Shown: one piece after another, positions 17,358-26,582 of the stretch | Position numbering within the stretch: position 1 is the first letter of the stretch | Layout: each line of letters begins with the position of its first letter | Assembly: GCA_023639215.1 (NCBI GenBank) | Contig: CP097899.1 | Coordinates: 2,729,001 to 2,793,000 of the forward strand | Source of the DNA: Candidatus Pristimantibacillus lignocellulolyticus | Lineage (GTDB): Bacteria; Bacillota; Bacilli; Paenibacillales; Paenibacillaceae | Reading direction: 5' to 3' | Length of the DNA stretch: 64,000 bases | Made by a program: the position numbers and the translations under genes | Notes under the pieces: model-generated | Database searches by the model: none | What the model saw: only the letters and a program-made list of their open reading frames with translations | Told to the model about the DNA's origin: nothing

Positions 17358-19415
17358 ATGAAGAACAGAACAAGGAAAGGGTTACAAATGTTGCTTATCG
17401 GTTCACTACTTATCAGTTTATTTACAGTTGAATTTTCACGACAGGACACGGTAAGTGCAGCAAACACTACGTATTATGTAGATTGTTTTGCAGGAGCAGA
17501 CAGCAACTCGGGAACGACAACTTCGTCAGCTTGGAAAACGTTAAGTAAAGTAAACGGAACGACATTTTCAGCAGGAGATCAAATTCTACTTAAGTCGGGT
17601 TGTGTTTGGACAGGTCAACTACATCCTAAAGGATCAGGAACAACTTCATCGCCTATAATTATTGATCAATATGGTACAGGAAATAAACCAATCATTAACG
17701 GTGAAGGTACTGTTGCAAGTACTTTATATTTCTATAACCAACAATATTGGGAGATTAATAATTTAGAAATCACTAATTTTGGATCTTCTGTAGGTAGAAG
17801 AAAAGGCGTTCATATAGTAGGTGAAAATGCTGGTACTCTAAACCATATATATCTAAAAGGATTAAAGGTACACAATGTTAATGGTGATGCCAAAAAGGAT
17901 GATGATGCTACAGGAGGTATAGTAACTGAAGTAATTGGTAGAACGGGTATTGTAACCAAATTTAATGATGTCAGAATTGAGGATAGTACAATTTATGATG
18001 TTGGTCGACAAGGCATTGTAACTTGGAGTAGTTGGGCAATAATTGCTGGTGGATATGGTACAAGAGATACAGCTAACTTTGATCAAGCAGCGTTCACTAA
18101 CTACGTTGTACAAAACAACACGCTTTACAATATTGATGGCGATGGAGTTGTAGCAATTTCAACGAAGGGAGCAAATATTCAATATAATGTTGCCCACAAT
18201 GTCAATCGTTGGCATTATACAACTACGATTAATCCATCCGTTGCTTTCTGGCCTTGGAACAGTGATAACACGATTATCCAAAACAACGAGGCTTATAATG
18301 TTCGCAATACGGTAGATGGTCAAGGTTTTGATTCGGATTATTGGAGTAACAATACGATTATTCAATATAACTATTCTCATGATAATGAAGGTGGATTTCT
18401 TCTAATCTGCTCTCCGAATTCAACAATGTATAATAAATGGTCAATTATTCGATATAACATTAGTGAAAATGATGGTACTGCAGGAAATCCTATTATTAAT
18501 ATAATGGGTCCAGGTACAACAGGAACTAGTATTTATAATAATTCGATTTATGTGCCAGCAGGAAATGCATCAAGCAAAGTCATTGCTAATGCAAATTGGG
18601 GCGGAAATGCAGGGCAGACTTGGATTGAAAATAACATTTTTTATATTAAGAATGGTACTTCATTAGATGATAAATCGGATTGGAATTATTACAATAATTT
18701 ATATTATGGAGTATCCAAACCGTCGGAAGATACAGTGGGAATTGTGGCTAACCCACATTTCGTTAATGTAGGTACTGGTGGGATTGGACGAAATACGGTT
18801 GATGGCTACAAATTGTTGACAAGCTCACCTGCTCTTTCGGCAGGAAAAGTTATTGTTGGTAATGGTGGCTTAGACTATTATGGCAATACCGTATCAGCTA
18901 CTGTTGCTCCGAATATTGGTGCTTACAATGGAGTTGGAATTGTTGGCGAGCTTCCAGAGGAAGTAGAACCAGAGGTCGTGTTACCTGTCGCTGGATTCTA
19001 CTACAAATTAGTAAACCGCAATAGTAGTAAACCAATTGGAGTTCAAGATGGCTCCTCTTCCGAATCAGCACAAATTGAACAATGGAGCGACGGTGGCTGG
19101 AGTAGTCAACATTGGTTATTAGTTGATGCAGGTGGGGGCTACTTCAAATTACAAAATAGACAAACGGCCAAATATCTTTCAGTTTCAGGTGCTTCAATAG
19201 CTAATGGTGCGGCTATAGTACAACATTCAAGTGGCACCGGTTATGAACAGCAATGGTCAATTGTAAAATCAGGCACGTACCTTCAACTCGTCAATCGAGG
19301 TAGTGGAAAAGTGTTAGACATTTCAGATGAATCTACTGCCAATGGAGCAGACGCTATTCAATGGACAGATACTGATGGGTTCAATCAACAATGGCAGTTT
19401 GTAAAAGTGTTGTAA
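17358..19415 (+). CDS. Secreted right-handed beta-helix protein with C-terminal ricin-type lectin domain
   Basis: This 685-residue protein has a signal peptide (cleavage near VSAA, residue 34). An N-terminal stretch YYVDCFAGADSNSGTTTSSAW (given in part) is typical of secreted polysaccharide lyases and beta-helix hydrolases. A parallel beta-helix follows (about residues 85-520; repeats such as NNTLYNIDGDGVVAI and QNNEAYNVRNTVDG). A CBM13/ricin-B domain occupies about residues 545-685, with three QxW-type repeats ending in SSQHWLL, YEQQWSI and FNQQWQF. Polysaccharide binding and cleavage outside the cell are inferred; no catalytic residues can be assigned by eye. It lies downstream of the importer and probably supplies its oligosaccharides. 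AGAGGAGGAAG is the RBS. Confidence 0.82.
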   Translation: MKNRTRKGLQMLLIGSLLISLFTVEFSRQDTVSAANTTYYVDCFAGADSNSGTTTSSAWKTLSKVNGTTFSAGDQILLKSGCVWTGQLHPKGSGTTSSPIIIDQYGTGNKPIINGEGTVASTLYFYNQQYWEINNLEITNFGSSVGRRKGVHIVGENAGTLNHIYLKGLKVHNVNGDAKKDDDATGGIVTEVIGRTGIVTKFNDVRIEDSTIYDVGRQGIVTWSSWAIIAGGYGTRDTANFDQAAFTNYVVQNNTLYNIDGDGVVAISTKGANIQYNVAHNVNRWHYTTTINPSVAFWPWNSDNTIIQNNEAYNVRNTVDGQGFDSDYWSNNTIIQYNYSHDNEGGFLLICSPNSTMYNKWSIIRYNISENDGTAGNPIINIMGPGTTGTSIYNNSIYVPAGNASSKVIANANWGGNAGQTWIENNIFYIKNGTSLDDKSDWNYYNNLYYGVSKPSEDTVGIVANPHFVNVGTGGIGRNTVDGYKLLTSSPALSAGKVIVGNGGLDYYGNTVSATVAPNIGAYNGVGIVGELPEEVEPEVVLPVAGFYYKLVNRNSSKPIGVQDGSSSESAQIEQWSDGGWSSQHWLLVDAGGGYFKLQNRQTAKYLSVSGASIANGAAIVQHSSGTGYEQQWSIVKSGTYLQLVNRGSGKVLDISDESTANGADAIQWTDTDGFNQQWQFVKVL

Positions 19416-19429
19416 TGATATAGAGGGTA

Positions 19430-19463
19430 GTAAGGGAAGCCCAATTTGTGTGGCTTTCCTTAC
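19430..19463 (+). terminator. Probable terminator after the beta-helix gene
   Basis: GTAAGGGAAGCC pairs with GGCTTTCCTTAC (one G-U pair) across a ten-base loop. The T-run is weak (ATTATAAT), so read-through is possible. Confidence 0.65.
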
Positions 19464-19496
19464 ATTATAATAGGTGCATAAAGGTGGTTAGTGACC

Positions 19497-20543
19497 ATGA
19501 CTAATAGATTGAAGATAGTTAGTGTGATCATTTGTATTAGTTTAGTCGCAACGGTAATAACGGTATTGTTATTATCTCATCGTACAAGTTCTGAACCAGT
19601 AGCTAGTGTCAATGGAATTTTTATTACACAAGACGAGTTTGAATTTTATATGAATACGTATTACGTTGCTGAGACGTATTCTTATTATAGTAGAGAGTTT
19701 GGCATTGAGCCGACAGAGGATTTTTGGACAACGATATATGATAAAAGCACTCCTTTAGATCACATTCATAATCAGACATTATCCTATTTAACGAAAATCA
19801 AAACGGAATTGAAATTAATGCAACAATCTGGGGTGTTAGATCAAATTTCATTTGATCAACTTCAATTGCAATGGAGGGAAGAAAATGAAAATAGGAGTAA
19901 GGCATTGCAACAAGGAAAACCAATATATGGGCCAGTAGAATATGGTTTACATGAATATATTGAATATCTTATTAGCAATGGAAAAACACGATTGAAAGAA
20001 AAGTGGATTGCTGAAGGAGTTATATCTGTAACAGATCAAGAAATAGAAGATCGCTATGAGCTATTAAGAACGTCTAATTACAAGTACCCCGATCGAGTTG
20101 TTGTAGAGTATTTGGAGTGGATATATTCAGATGACGATGAGAAAGTAGAAGTTAGTAAGCTAGTCGAAAATTTACATGTTACATGGAAAAGTGGCATGGA
20201 GTTTGAGACATTATTAGAGCAACAACATTTAGATGGAAAAGTAGTTAGGCGAGTTTTTGATGAGACAACTACTCGATATGATGAACAATCTACCGTACTT
20301 AAAGAAGCTGCCTATAAACTAGATCCTAATCTAAGTTTAGTTATAGTAGATACGGGGCATGGCATATATTTATTAAGATGCATTGAAAGGGAAAATGATC
20401 GATTTATGATGTTAGATGATATCGAAAGTCAAATAAAATCAGAACTATTCCAAATGAAATACGATGAGTTAGTTTCCAAAGAAGTTAACAAAGCAGCACT
20501 TATTATTTATGATGAAATCATGCAAAAGATTATTCCGTTATAA
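19497..20543 (+). CDS. SurA/PrsA-like membrane-anchored protein with degenerate PPIase region
   Basis: The ATG at 19497 is nine bases from AAGGTGG; the GTG at 19491 is too close. The product has 348 residues. An N-terminal signal anchor spans about residues 7-27, then the SurA-N-like start VASVNGIFITQDEFEFYMN. Helices and VTDQEIEDRYEL follow, and a C-terminal part has the shape of a parvulin domain end (LVIVDTGHGIYLLRCIERE). The usual parvulin motifs (HIL, GGDLG) are absent, so isomerase activity is doubtful. A chaperone role for the secreted proteins of this locus is inferred. Genes of this type are often seen beside Paenibacillus sugar systems. Confidence 0.7.
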   Translation: MTNRLKIVSVIICISLVATVITVLLLSHRTSSEPVASVNGIFITQDEFEFYMNTYYVAETYSYYSREFGIEPTEDFWTTIYDKSTPLDHIHNQTLSYLTKIKTELKLMQQSGVLDQISFDQLQLQWREENENRSKALQQGKPIYGPVEYGLHEYIEYLISNGKTRLKEKWIAEGVISVTDQEIEDRYELLRTSNYKYPDRVVVEYLEWIYSDDDEKVEVSKLVENLHVTWKSGMEFETLLEQQHLDGKVVRRVFDETTTRYDEQSTVLKEAAYKLDPNLSLVIVDTGHGIYLLRCIERENDRFMMLDDIESQIKSELFQMKYDELVSKEVNKAALIIYDEIMQKIIPL

Positions 20544-20569
20544 ATAACTATTAATTACAAATATAATGA

Positions 20570-20583
20570 TAAATGCGTTTACA
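20570..20583 (-). promoter_or_regulatory. Putative CcpA cre box in reverse orientation
   Basis: The minus strand reads TGTAAACGCATTTA, matching the cre consensus at 12 of 14. It lies just after a TATAAT at 20562-20567, so it would cover the transcription start of the binding-protein/kinase operon. Confidence 0.5.
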
Positions 20584-20629
20584 TTTATAGTATGATAGGG
20601 CTAAACTACAACAAAACAGAGGGATATCT

Positions 20630-21925
20630 ATGATATGGACGCATAATTTAAGAGTGAAAACATTTATACTACTTCTATTAATTCTATCGTTTGTTCTTAT
20701 TTCTTGTGAATCTAACAATAATGATACAACCAATATAGGACCGGAAGAGCCGTTTCCTGTTACATTGAAAATGGCGATATGGAATTCAGATCCGAAATTC
20801 ATTGCATATATGAATGAAAAAACAAAGGCATTTCAAGAAGTTTTGCCGCATGTTACCGTTGAAGTGGAAGCGTTTTTATCAGATAGTGATTATTTACAAT
20901 CAATGCGAGTGAGATCTGCAGCTTCACAGTTGCCGGATCTCTTTGAGTTGAAGCCGAATTGGCTTCAACTATTTGAACATGATTTAATTCCGCTCAATGA
21001 ATTTGAGGTAACTAAGCGTAATAATATTGCAGAACGCTTTGCAGTGAATGAGAAGATTATTGCGATCCCGACATCATTACAACCAGAGTGGGTCTATTAT
21101 CATCCAAGTGTGTTTGATAGATTACAACTTGAAATCCCTCAAACATGGAGTGAATTTATAACTGTTTTACAAGCGATCAATGAGGATGGAGCAGTTATTC
21201 CACTTGCTTTAGGTGCAAAAGATGAATGGCCAACGTATCCATTTAATGAGTTTTTACCACATCTTCTTTCTGGTAATGAAACATATCTAAGTGATATGGC
21301 TAAGCAATCGATGCCATTTGGTGAAGAAACTCCTTTCTATACCGGTTATAAGAAAGTAGCCAAGTTATATCATGCAGACATAATGGGACCTGACCCACTA
21401 AGTGTAGGCTGGAATGATGCTGTTGAATTGTTCACTTCAGGTGATGCTGCAGTTTTAGCAGCGGGGCAGTGGTTTTTACCTCTATATTTAGCAGAGACAG
21501 GTGGATTAGAGGATTTGGATGCATTTCCACTGCCATATCGAGATAATGAGAACGAGCCATTGCGTCAAATGTCATTTGCTGATCATTTTCTCGGTATTTC
21601 ACAAGAGAGTTTACATCAAGAGGAAGCAGAAACATTTTTAACATGGTATTTTTCACCTGAAAACTATAAGGATTATCTCGATAATGCTATGTCCGAATCA
21701 GTTTTTCGAGAGATATCTTCTACTAATGCGTTCACTAGAAAAATAATATCTCAAACGGATGCTACACAGTTTATTTATTTGCCTGGTGATGAGCAATATA
21801 CTAGACTTTCCAATGCGATACAACTAGATGTTAAGACACTAGGTCAAGATATGTTAGTGGGCCGAAGTGTTGATCAGATTGCAACTCAGCTCAATGAACG
21901 ATGGAAGAAGGCAAAGGGGGAGTAA
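20630..21925 (+). CDS. Second sugar-binding lipoprotein, probable sensor for the adjacent kinase
   Basis: The 431-residue lipoprotein (lipobox VLISC) aligns along its length with the protein at 14142: KMAIWNSD for KMAMWDSN, LPDLFELKPNWL for LPDIYELKPNWL, and LDVKTLGQDM for LDVKALGQDM. It has no permease partner of its own. Its stop is two bases before the start of a histidine kinase. In known three-component systems a solute-binding protein presents sugar to such a kinase, so that role is proposed here. It could alternatively be a second receptor for the upstream permeases. Confidence 0.82.
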   Translation: MIWTHNLRVKTFILLLLILSFVLISCESNNNDTTNIGPEEPFPVTLKMAIWNSDPKFIAYMNEKTKAFQEVLPHVTVEVEAFLSDSDYLQSMRVRSAASQLPDLFELKPNWLQLFEHDLIPLNEFEVTKRNNIAERFAVNEKIIAIPTSLQPEWVYYHPSVFDRLQLEIPQTWSEFITVLQAINEDGAVIPLALGAKDEWPTYPFNEFLPHLLSGNETYLSDMAKQSMPFGEETPFYTGYKKVAKLYHADIMGPDPLSVGWNDAVELFTSGDAAVLAAGQWFLPLYLAETGGLEDLDAFPLPYRDNENEPLRQMSFADHFLGISQESLHQEEAETFLTWYFSPENYKDYLDNAMSESVFREISSTNAFTRKIISQTDATQFIYLPGDEQYTRLSNAIQLDVKTLGQDMLVGRSVDQIATQLNERWKKAKGE

Positions 21926-21927
21926 TT

Positions 21928-23781
21928 GTGGCAAGCAAGAGACGGTTCAGGCTGCGTAAAGGAAGATGGAAGATTTCTATTATTGTTAGTTCATCATTTG
22001 TATTATTAATCACGCTCCCCCTGTGCATAATTACTGCTTTTGCAGTTGAATCATTTAAAGATATTTGGATCGAACAAACAACTGTACGTTCCAAGCAAGC
22101 ACTTACCCAGCTTGAAGGGGCTGTTGATGCTCAAACTAAAGCGATAACCAATTCAGTAGCTACGATTGCTAATGATGCAGATGTCATATCTGCGGCTTCC
22201 TATACTTACTATTCAGAGGATCGACAAGAGCGATTATCTACAAGTCGCCTATTAGAATCACAATTACATAATTATTTTCATTATACTTCGGATGTTGCAA
22301 CGGTATTGTTTTTCTATAAAGATAAAGGGATTCATTCAACTAAGGAGAACTGGCCTCTGGAAGAATCACTTTGGAGATCTCAAGATTGGTACGAAAAGGC
22401 GAAATCTCGTTCTAATAAAGTCGTATTAATGGGGACGGAGCAAAGTTTTTCTATGATTGGAGATGAACAACAATCATATGTAACAGCTGCGATAGCGCCT
22501 AGTTATGGTACAGAGTTATATGGTATTGAAATGATATTATTTGTTTTTCACTCTAATAAATGGGTTGAACTAATGACAACCGATGAAGCTGGTGTAGAGT
22601 CTTTTGTCATAGATAAATCTGGATTTGTTATCGCTTCTTCAGTAGAGAGTACAATGCAAACGGGAATGGATGACCATGATCGTTATCTTTCAGAAGCCTT
22701 AGCAACAGATCGAGGGCAATACATTACTGAGGATGAAGGCGAAGAAGTGCTCGTAATGTATGAAACTGCCGATAATGGCTGGAAATACGCACAAGTATTG
22801 CCATACGCAAAATTAGTTCAGCAATTAGATGGTGTTTATTGGAGAGTAATAGGTGTATCAGTAGCTGGTTTGCTTATCTTCTTGGCAGTTTCTTATATCT
22901 TCGCACATCAGATTGTTAAGCCTATTCGGTCCCTTGTAGGCCAAATGTCTATGGTTAAGATGGGGAATATGAAAGCGAAAATTGTAGCTTCTGGACCGTT
23001 TGAAATCTATGCGCTCGGTAATTCATTTAATGATATGGTTGGTGAACTTAATGAAAACATTCGTCAAATAGAAGAAAAAGAAAAGCAAAAGCGTCTTACC
23101 GAAATCGCTGCGTTGCAATCTCAGATTAATCCTCACTTTCTATTGAATACATTAAATACAATTAAACTTATGGCTGTTATATCAAAAGCGGACAATATTC
23201 AACGAATGACAGAGTTACTTAGCAAATTACTTTCTGCCTCATTTAACCGTGGTGGAATGTATACTACTGTTGAAGAAGAGCTTGTGTTAACTGAGTATTA
23301 TCTACAAATTATGAAAATACGTTATGGTGACGGCTTCGATGTTGAAATAGATATAGACAACGAAGCCAAAGGGATATATATGCTGAAACTGTTACTACAA
23401 CCAATTGTAGAAAATGCTATTGTTCATGGATTGCATCATATGGATAAGAGAGGGTTACTTCGAATTACATGCTCAATCCGACCAAAAGAGAAGCGTTGCT
23501 TATTCACCATTGAGGATAACGGAAGAGGAATGACATTAGAAGAGATAGAGAAAATTTGGAGAGGAAATGGTGTAGAAGACAGTAAGTTCAATGGGATTGG
23601 ATTACGCAATGTTAATGATCGACTTCAATTAAACTACGGATTTGCTTATGGGGCAGAGTTAATTAGTGAGGTGGGTAAGGGCTCGACTGTATATATTTCT
23701 ATACCTCTATTGTTGGATGAACCTGAAGCACAACTAGAAATAGAAGGAGATGAGAGATTTGCTTCGCGTACTATTAGCTGA
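21928..23781 (+). CDS. Sensor histidine kinase, YesM/LytS-like
   Basis: A GTG at 21928 fits AAAGGGGGAG; the ATG at 21901 lies inside the previous gene. The 617 residues comprise: membrane segment 1 (about 17-40); an extracellular sensor region of about 260 residues; membrane segment 2 (about 305-325); HAMP (about 326-378); His_kinase with phosphorylated His403 in QINPHFLLNT; and an ATPase domain (about 490-605; VENAIVHGL, DNGRGM, GIGLRNVNDRL). It would phosphorylate the AraC-type regulator that follows. The adjacent lipoprotein suggests that the sensed ligand is a sugar presented by that protein. Confidence 0.9.
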   Translation: MASKRRFRLRKGRWKISIIVSSSFVLLITLPLCIITAFAVESFKDIWIEQTTVRSKQALTQLEGAVDAQTKAITNSVATIANDADVISAASYTYYSEDRQERLSTSRLLESQLHNYFHYTSDVATVLFFYKDKGIHSTKENWPLEESLWRSQDWYEKAKSRSNKVVLMGTEQSFSMIGDEQQSYVTAAIAPSYGTELYGIEMILFVFHSNKWVELMTTDEAGVESFVIDKSGFVIASSVESTMQTGMDDHDRYLSEALATDRGQYITEDEGEEVLVMYETADNGWKYAQVLPYAKLVQQLDGVYWRVIGVSVAGLLIFLAVSYIFAHQIVKPIRSLVGQMSMVKMGNMKAKIVASGPFEIYALGNSFNDMVGELNENIRQIEEKEKQKRLTEIAALQSQINPHFLLNTLNTIKLMAVISKADNIQRMTELLSKLLSASFNRGGMYTTVEEELVLTEYYLQIMKIRYGDGFDVEIDIDNEAKGIYMLKLLLQPIVENAIVHGLHHMDKRGLLRITCSIRPKEKRCLFTIEDNGRGMTLEEIEKIWRGNGVEDSKFNGIGLRNVNDRLQLNYGFAYGAELISEVGKGSTVYISIPLLLDEPEAQLEIEGDERFASRTIS

Positions 23782-25375
23782 TGATGAACCAATTGTGAGA
23801 TTGGCACTTCGAGAAATGATTGATTGGAATTACTATGGTTGTGAGATTGTTGGTGAAGCAGCTAATGGACATGTTGCTCTAACTCTCATGAAAGAACTAA
23901 AGATTGATCTTGCTATTGTTGATATACAAATGCCAATTATGACCGGTATAGAGTTAGTAAAACAGATAAAGGAATTAGATTTAACTGAGGAATTCGGTAT
24001 TGTCATGTTAAGTGCATTTTCTAATTTCAATTATGTTAGAGAAGCTTTCTTATATGGTGCACTAGATTACATAATTAAAGAGGATATGTCTCCAGATACG
24101 ATAGGTGCTATGCTCACGCGAGTGATAGAACCGCTATATGAACGGAGATCAGAACGTAAACGACAGGAAGCAGAAAGCATCGATCGAATTGAGCAACGAA
24201 AGGGAAAATTTTTAAGAGAATTGGTAGAGGGGAATGAATCGGAAGCTGCTAGACTCGAGTTTTCTCAATTAGAAGGACAACGGATTTTTCTACTTCAAAT
24301 ACTCATTGATCATGAAGGTATCAATAAAAATCAAATGTTAGATGAACGAACATCCAGATTTGTCGTGCGGGCGTTTTTGCAAGTATTCTCACTGCAAAAT
24401 ATATATTGCGTAGTTAGTGAGAGAGGTACAGGAGCTTATGTATCCGTTGTAGCATTTCCTACTTCACTGGGAGACCAAGCGATACATGGACAACTTAATG
24501 ATCTGTTAACTCGTGCTGTTCAGCAAGTGAAGGAATATGTAAATATTTCACTTTCAATAGGAGTGTCGTCACCATGTAGTAGAATAGTAGATTGGACAAA
24601 ACGGTATGAGGAAGCAAGCAGGCAAGCAGAGCTGCGCTTTTTCAATGGTCAAGGTCGAGTGTTAATTGCAAAAGGTGGGCAAGAAAAATTGGTAGAGTCA
24701 TTAAAACCTAACTGGACGTCTCTATTAGAATTTATTGCTAATCAAGATGAGCGATGGGAAAGTGAAGCTTTGAGTATTTTTCATACACTAAAACGATCAC
24801 AAAGCGGTAGATATGAAGATTGGATGCGTCCTTATCGTGTGTTAATTCGTGAATTAGAGTCACTGCTATATGGCAAAGGAGTTTCATTAGAAGATATAGA
24901 GTTGTTTCAAGATAAAGAATTAAGTGGAAGTTTGATTGGCGAACTCGAACATTATACATATATTGAACAACTTCATGAGTGGTTATTACAAATTATGAGA
25001 GCTTTTGTTATACAACTTAACCCATTAAAACAAGTCGTGGAGTCAGCACCTAGAATGACCGAAAGAGTGAAAGTATGGATCGATAAACACTATGGTGAGC
25101 CGATTTCACTCACCGCAGCTAGCGAAATGGTAGGCGTGAGTGAAAGTTATTTAAGTAAAGTGTTTGCCAAAGAAATGGGCGAAACCTTTATCGAATATGT
25201 AACTAGAAGAAGAATTGATTCAGCTATTCAATTATTACAGTCAGGGATGAAGTTATATGAAATATCTGAACGGGTAGGTTATCCGAATCAAGGGTATTTT
25301 TCTAAGATGTTCAAAAAGGTTACGGGAAAATCTCCGAATGAATATCGAGAACTACAATTAGCAGGGTTAATTTAA
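23759..25375 (+). CDS. AraC-family response regulator, YesN-like
   Basis: A TTG at 23759 lies nine bases after AAGGAG and is preferred. The ATG at 23750 overlaps that RBS directly. The product is 538 residues: a receiver domain (about 1-120) with phosphoacceptor Asp55 (AIVDIQMP) and acidic pair DDE; a central region of about 300 residues; and a C-terminal AraC DNA-binding domain (about 435-535; LTAASEMVGVSESYLSKVF, ISERVGYPNQGYFSKMFK). It overlaps the kinase gene by 23 bases. It probably activates the transport and enzyme genes from 14142 to 19415. Confidence 0.9.
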   Translation: MLRVLLADDEPIVRLALREMIDWNYYGCEIVGEAANGHVALTLMKELKIDLAIVDIQMPIMTGIELVKQIKELDLTEEFGIVMLSAFSNFNYVREAFLYGALDYIIKEDMSPDTIGAMLTRVIEPLYERRSERKRQEAESIDRIEQRKGKFLRELVEGNESEAARLEFSQLEGQRIFLLQILIDHEGINKNQMLDERTSRFVVRAFLQVFSLQNIYCVVSERGTGAYVSVVAFPTSLGDQAIHGQLNDLLTRAVQQVKEYVNISLSIGVSSPCSRIVDWTKRYEEASRQAELRFFNGQGRVLIAKGGQEKLVESLKPNWTSLLEFIANQDERWESEALSIFHTLKRSQSGRYEDWMRPYRVLIRELESLLYGKGVSLEDIELFQDKELSGSLIGELEHYTYIEQLHEWLLQIMRAFVIQLNPLKQVVESAPRMTERVKVWIDKHYGEPISLTAASEMVGVSESYLSKVFAKEMGETFIEYVTRRRIDSAIQLLQSGMKLYEISERVGYPNQGYFSKMFKKVTGKSPNEYRELQLAGLI

Positions 25376-25528
25376 TTGCCTATGAATTAACAGACATAGT
25401 GTATCGCAATAACGACCACATTATACATGTTACAGCTCTAATAAAGATGCTTAATATTGATTATGGACTGAGGATTTATTAATTTTTTAATGATTATTAT
25501 TCGATTAACTGTACTACAAGGTAAAAAA

Positions 25529-25570
25529 TTGATAAAATGTTCATATTTTTGTACTATATTTTGTATAGTA
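25529..25570 (+). promoter_or_regulatory. azoR promoter with overlapping palindromic operator
   Basis: TTGATA (25529-25534), a 17-base spacer and TACTAT (25552-25557) form a sigma-A promoter. Its -10 region lies within the perfect dyad TACTATATTTTGTATAGTA (25552-25570). The TACT...AGTA ends recall operators of YodB-like redox repressors that control azoreductase in Bacillus. Confidence 0.55.
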
Positions 25571-25660
25571 GCTATTTATTTTATCGGTAATACAGGTTAT
25601 AATGTAAAAGTATCTTAAAACTGAGAGACATTATATCTAAGACATAAAGGAGAATGAGAA

Positions 25661-26296
25661 ATGAAAAAAGTACTAATCGTTAAAGCAAATAACCGTCCAG
25701 CATCTGAAGGTGTTTCAAGCAAAATGTATGAAACATTTGCAGCAAATCTTAAAGGTGTAGAGGTATCAACATTTGATGTATTCGCTGAAGATATGCCGTA
25801 TTTCGGTCAAGAATTCTTTGATGCATTCGGTAGAGCACAAGCTGGTACATTGACTGCTGAAGACCAACGTCGTCTTGGTGCAAAACAAAAAGCTATGGAT
25901 GCTCTAACAGCTGCTGATGTAGTTGTATTCGCATTCCCACTTTGGAACCTAACAATTCCAGCTGCACTTCAAACATTTATTGACTACACTTATCAAGCTG
26001 GTTATTCATTCAAATATAACGAACAAGGTCAACTTGTTCCGCTATTGACTGACAAAAAAGCAATCTTCCTAAATGCTCGTGGTGGAGTTTACTCTGCTCC
26101 AGAAGCAGCACCTATGGAAATGGCAGTTAACTATATGCGTAACGTTATTGGTGGAGTTTTCGGATGTGAAATCATCGATGAAGTAATCATCGAAGGACAC
26201 AACGCTGCACCAGCACAAGCTGAAGCAATTGTTGCTGCTGGTCTTGAGCAAGTTAAAGCTGTTGCTGAAAAACTTTCAGTTGCTACAACAGTTTAA
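25661..26296 (+). CDS. azoR: FMN-dependent NADH:quinone/azo oxidoreductase
   Basis: This 211-residue flavodoxin-fold enzyme has the family motifs PLWNLTIPAALQTFIDY and AGYSFKY around the FMN site, and LNARGGVYS. Such enzymes reduce quinones and azo compounds with NADH in the cytoplasm and protect against electrophile stress. AAAGGAG precedes the ATG. Codon use is strongly biased to A/T third positions, and the gene looks well expressed. It is a single-gene unit with its own promoter/operator and terminator. Confidence 0.93.
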   Translation: MKKVLIVKANNRPASEGVSSKMYETFAANLKGVEVSTFDVFAEDMPYFGQEFFDAFGRAQAGTLTAEDQRRLGAKQKAMDALTAADVVVFAFPLWNLTIPAALQTFIDYTYQAGYSFKYNEQGQLVPLLTDKKAIFLNARGGVYSAPEAAPMEMAVNYMRNVIGGVFGCEIIDEVIIEGHNAAPAQAEAIVAAGLEQVKAVAEKLSVATTV

Positions 26297-26328
26297 TTAT
26301 AAAACTTAATGTTATATTGATCTAACAT

Positions 26329-26378
26329 AAGAGCATCTATTCACAAGTTTCCGCTTGTTGAACTAGATGCTCTTTTTG
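26329..26378 (+). terminator. Intrinsic terminator of azoR
   Basis: AAGAGCATCTA pairs with TAGATGCTCTT, with an inner CAAG/CTTG pair, followed by TTTTTGT. Confidence 0.9.
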
Positions 26379-26493
26379 TGTGGACTAAATAAAACGAATC
26401 GAACCCTATTCAGTATGGAAACTAACTCTTTAATTGTTATCGATGGCAAATAACTATAGACAAATTGCGACAAACCTTTGTAAGCTTATATAT

Positions 26494-26525
26494 AAGGTAG
26501 TTCAAAAAGCTGGCTTTGATAACGA
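26494..26525 (+). repeat. Solitary left end of the inverted-repeat element
   Basis: AAGGTAGTTCAAAAAGCTGG and the following CTTTGATAACGA match the left 30 bases of the elements at 13.5 and 33.3 kb. No interior or right end follows. It lies in the upstream region of the kinase gene at 26583. Confidence 0.8.
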
Positions 26526-26582
26526 ATCTATCTTTCTTTTTGATCTTACAGAATTAGAACGCTTTCGAAGGAGAATTAAGCA

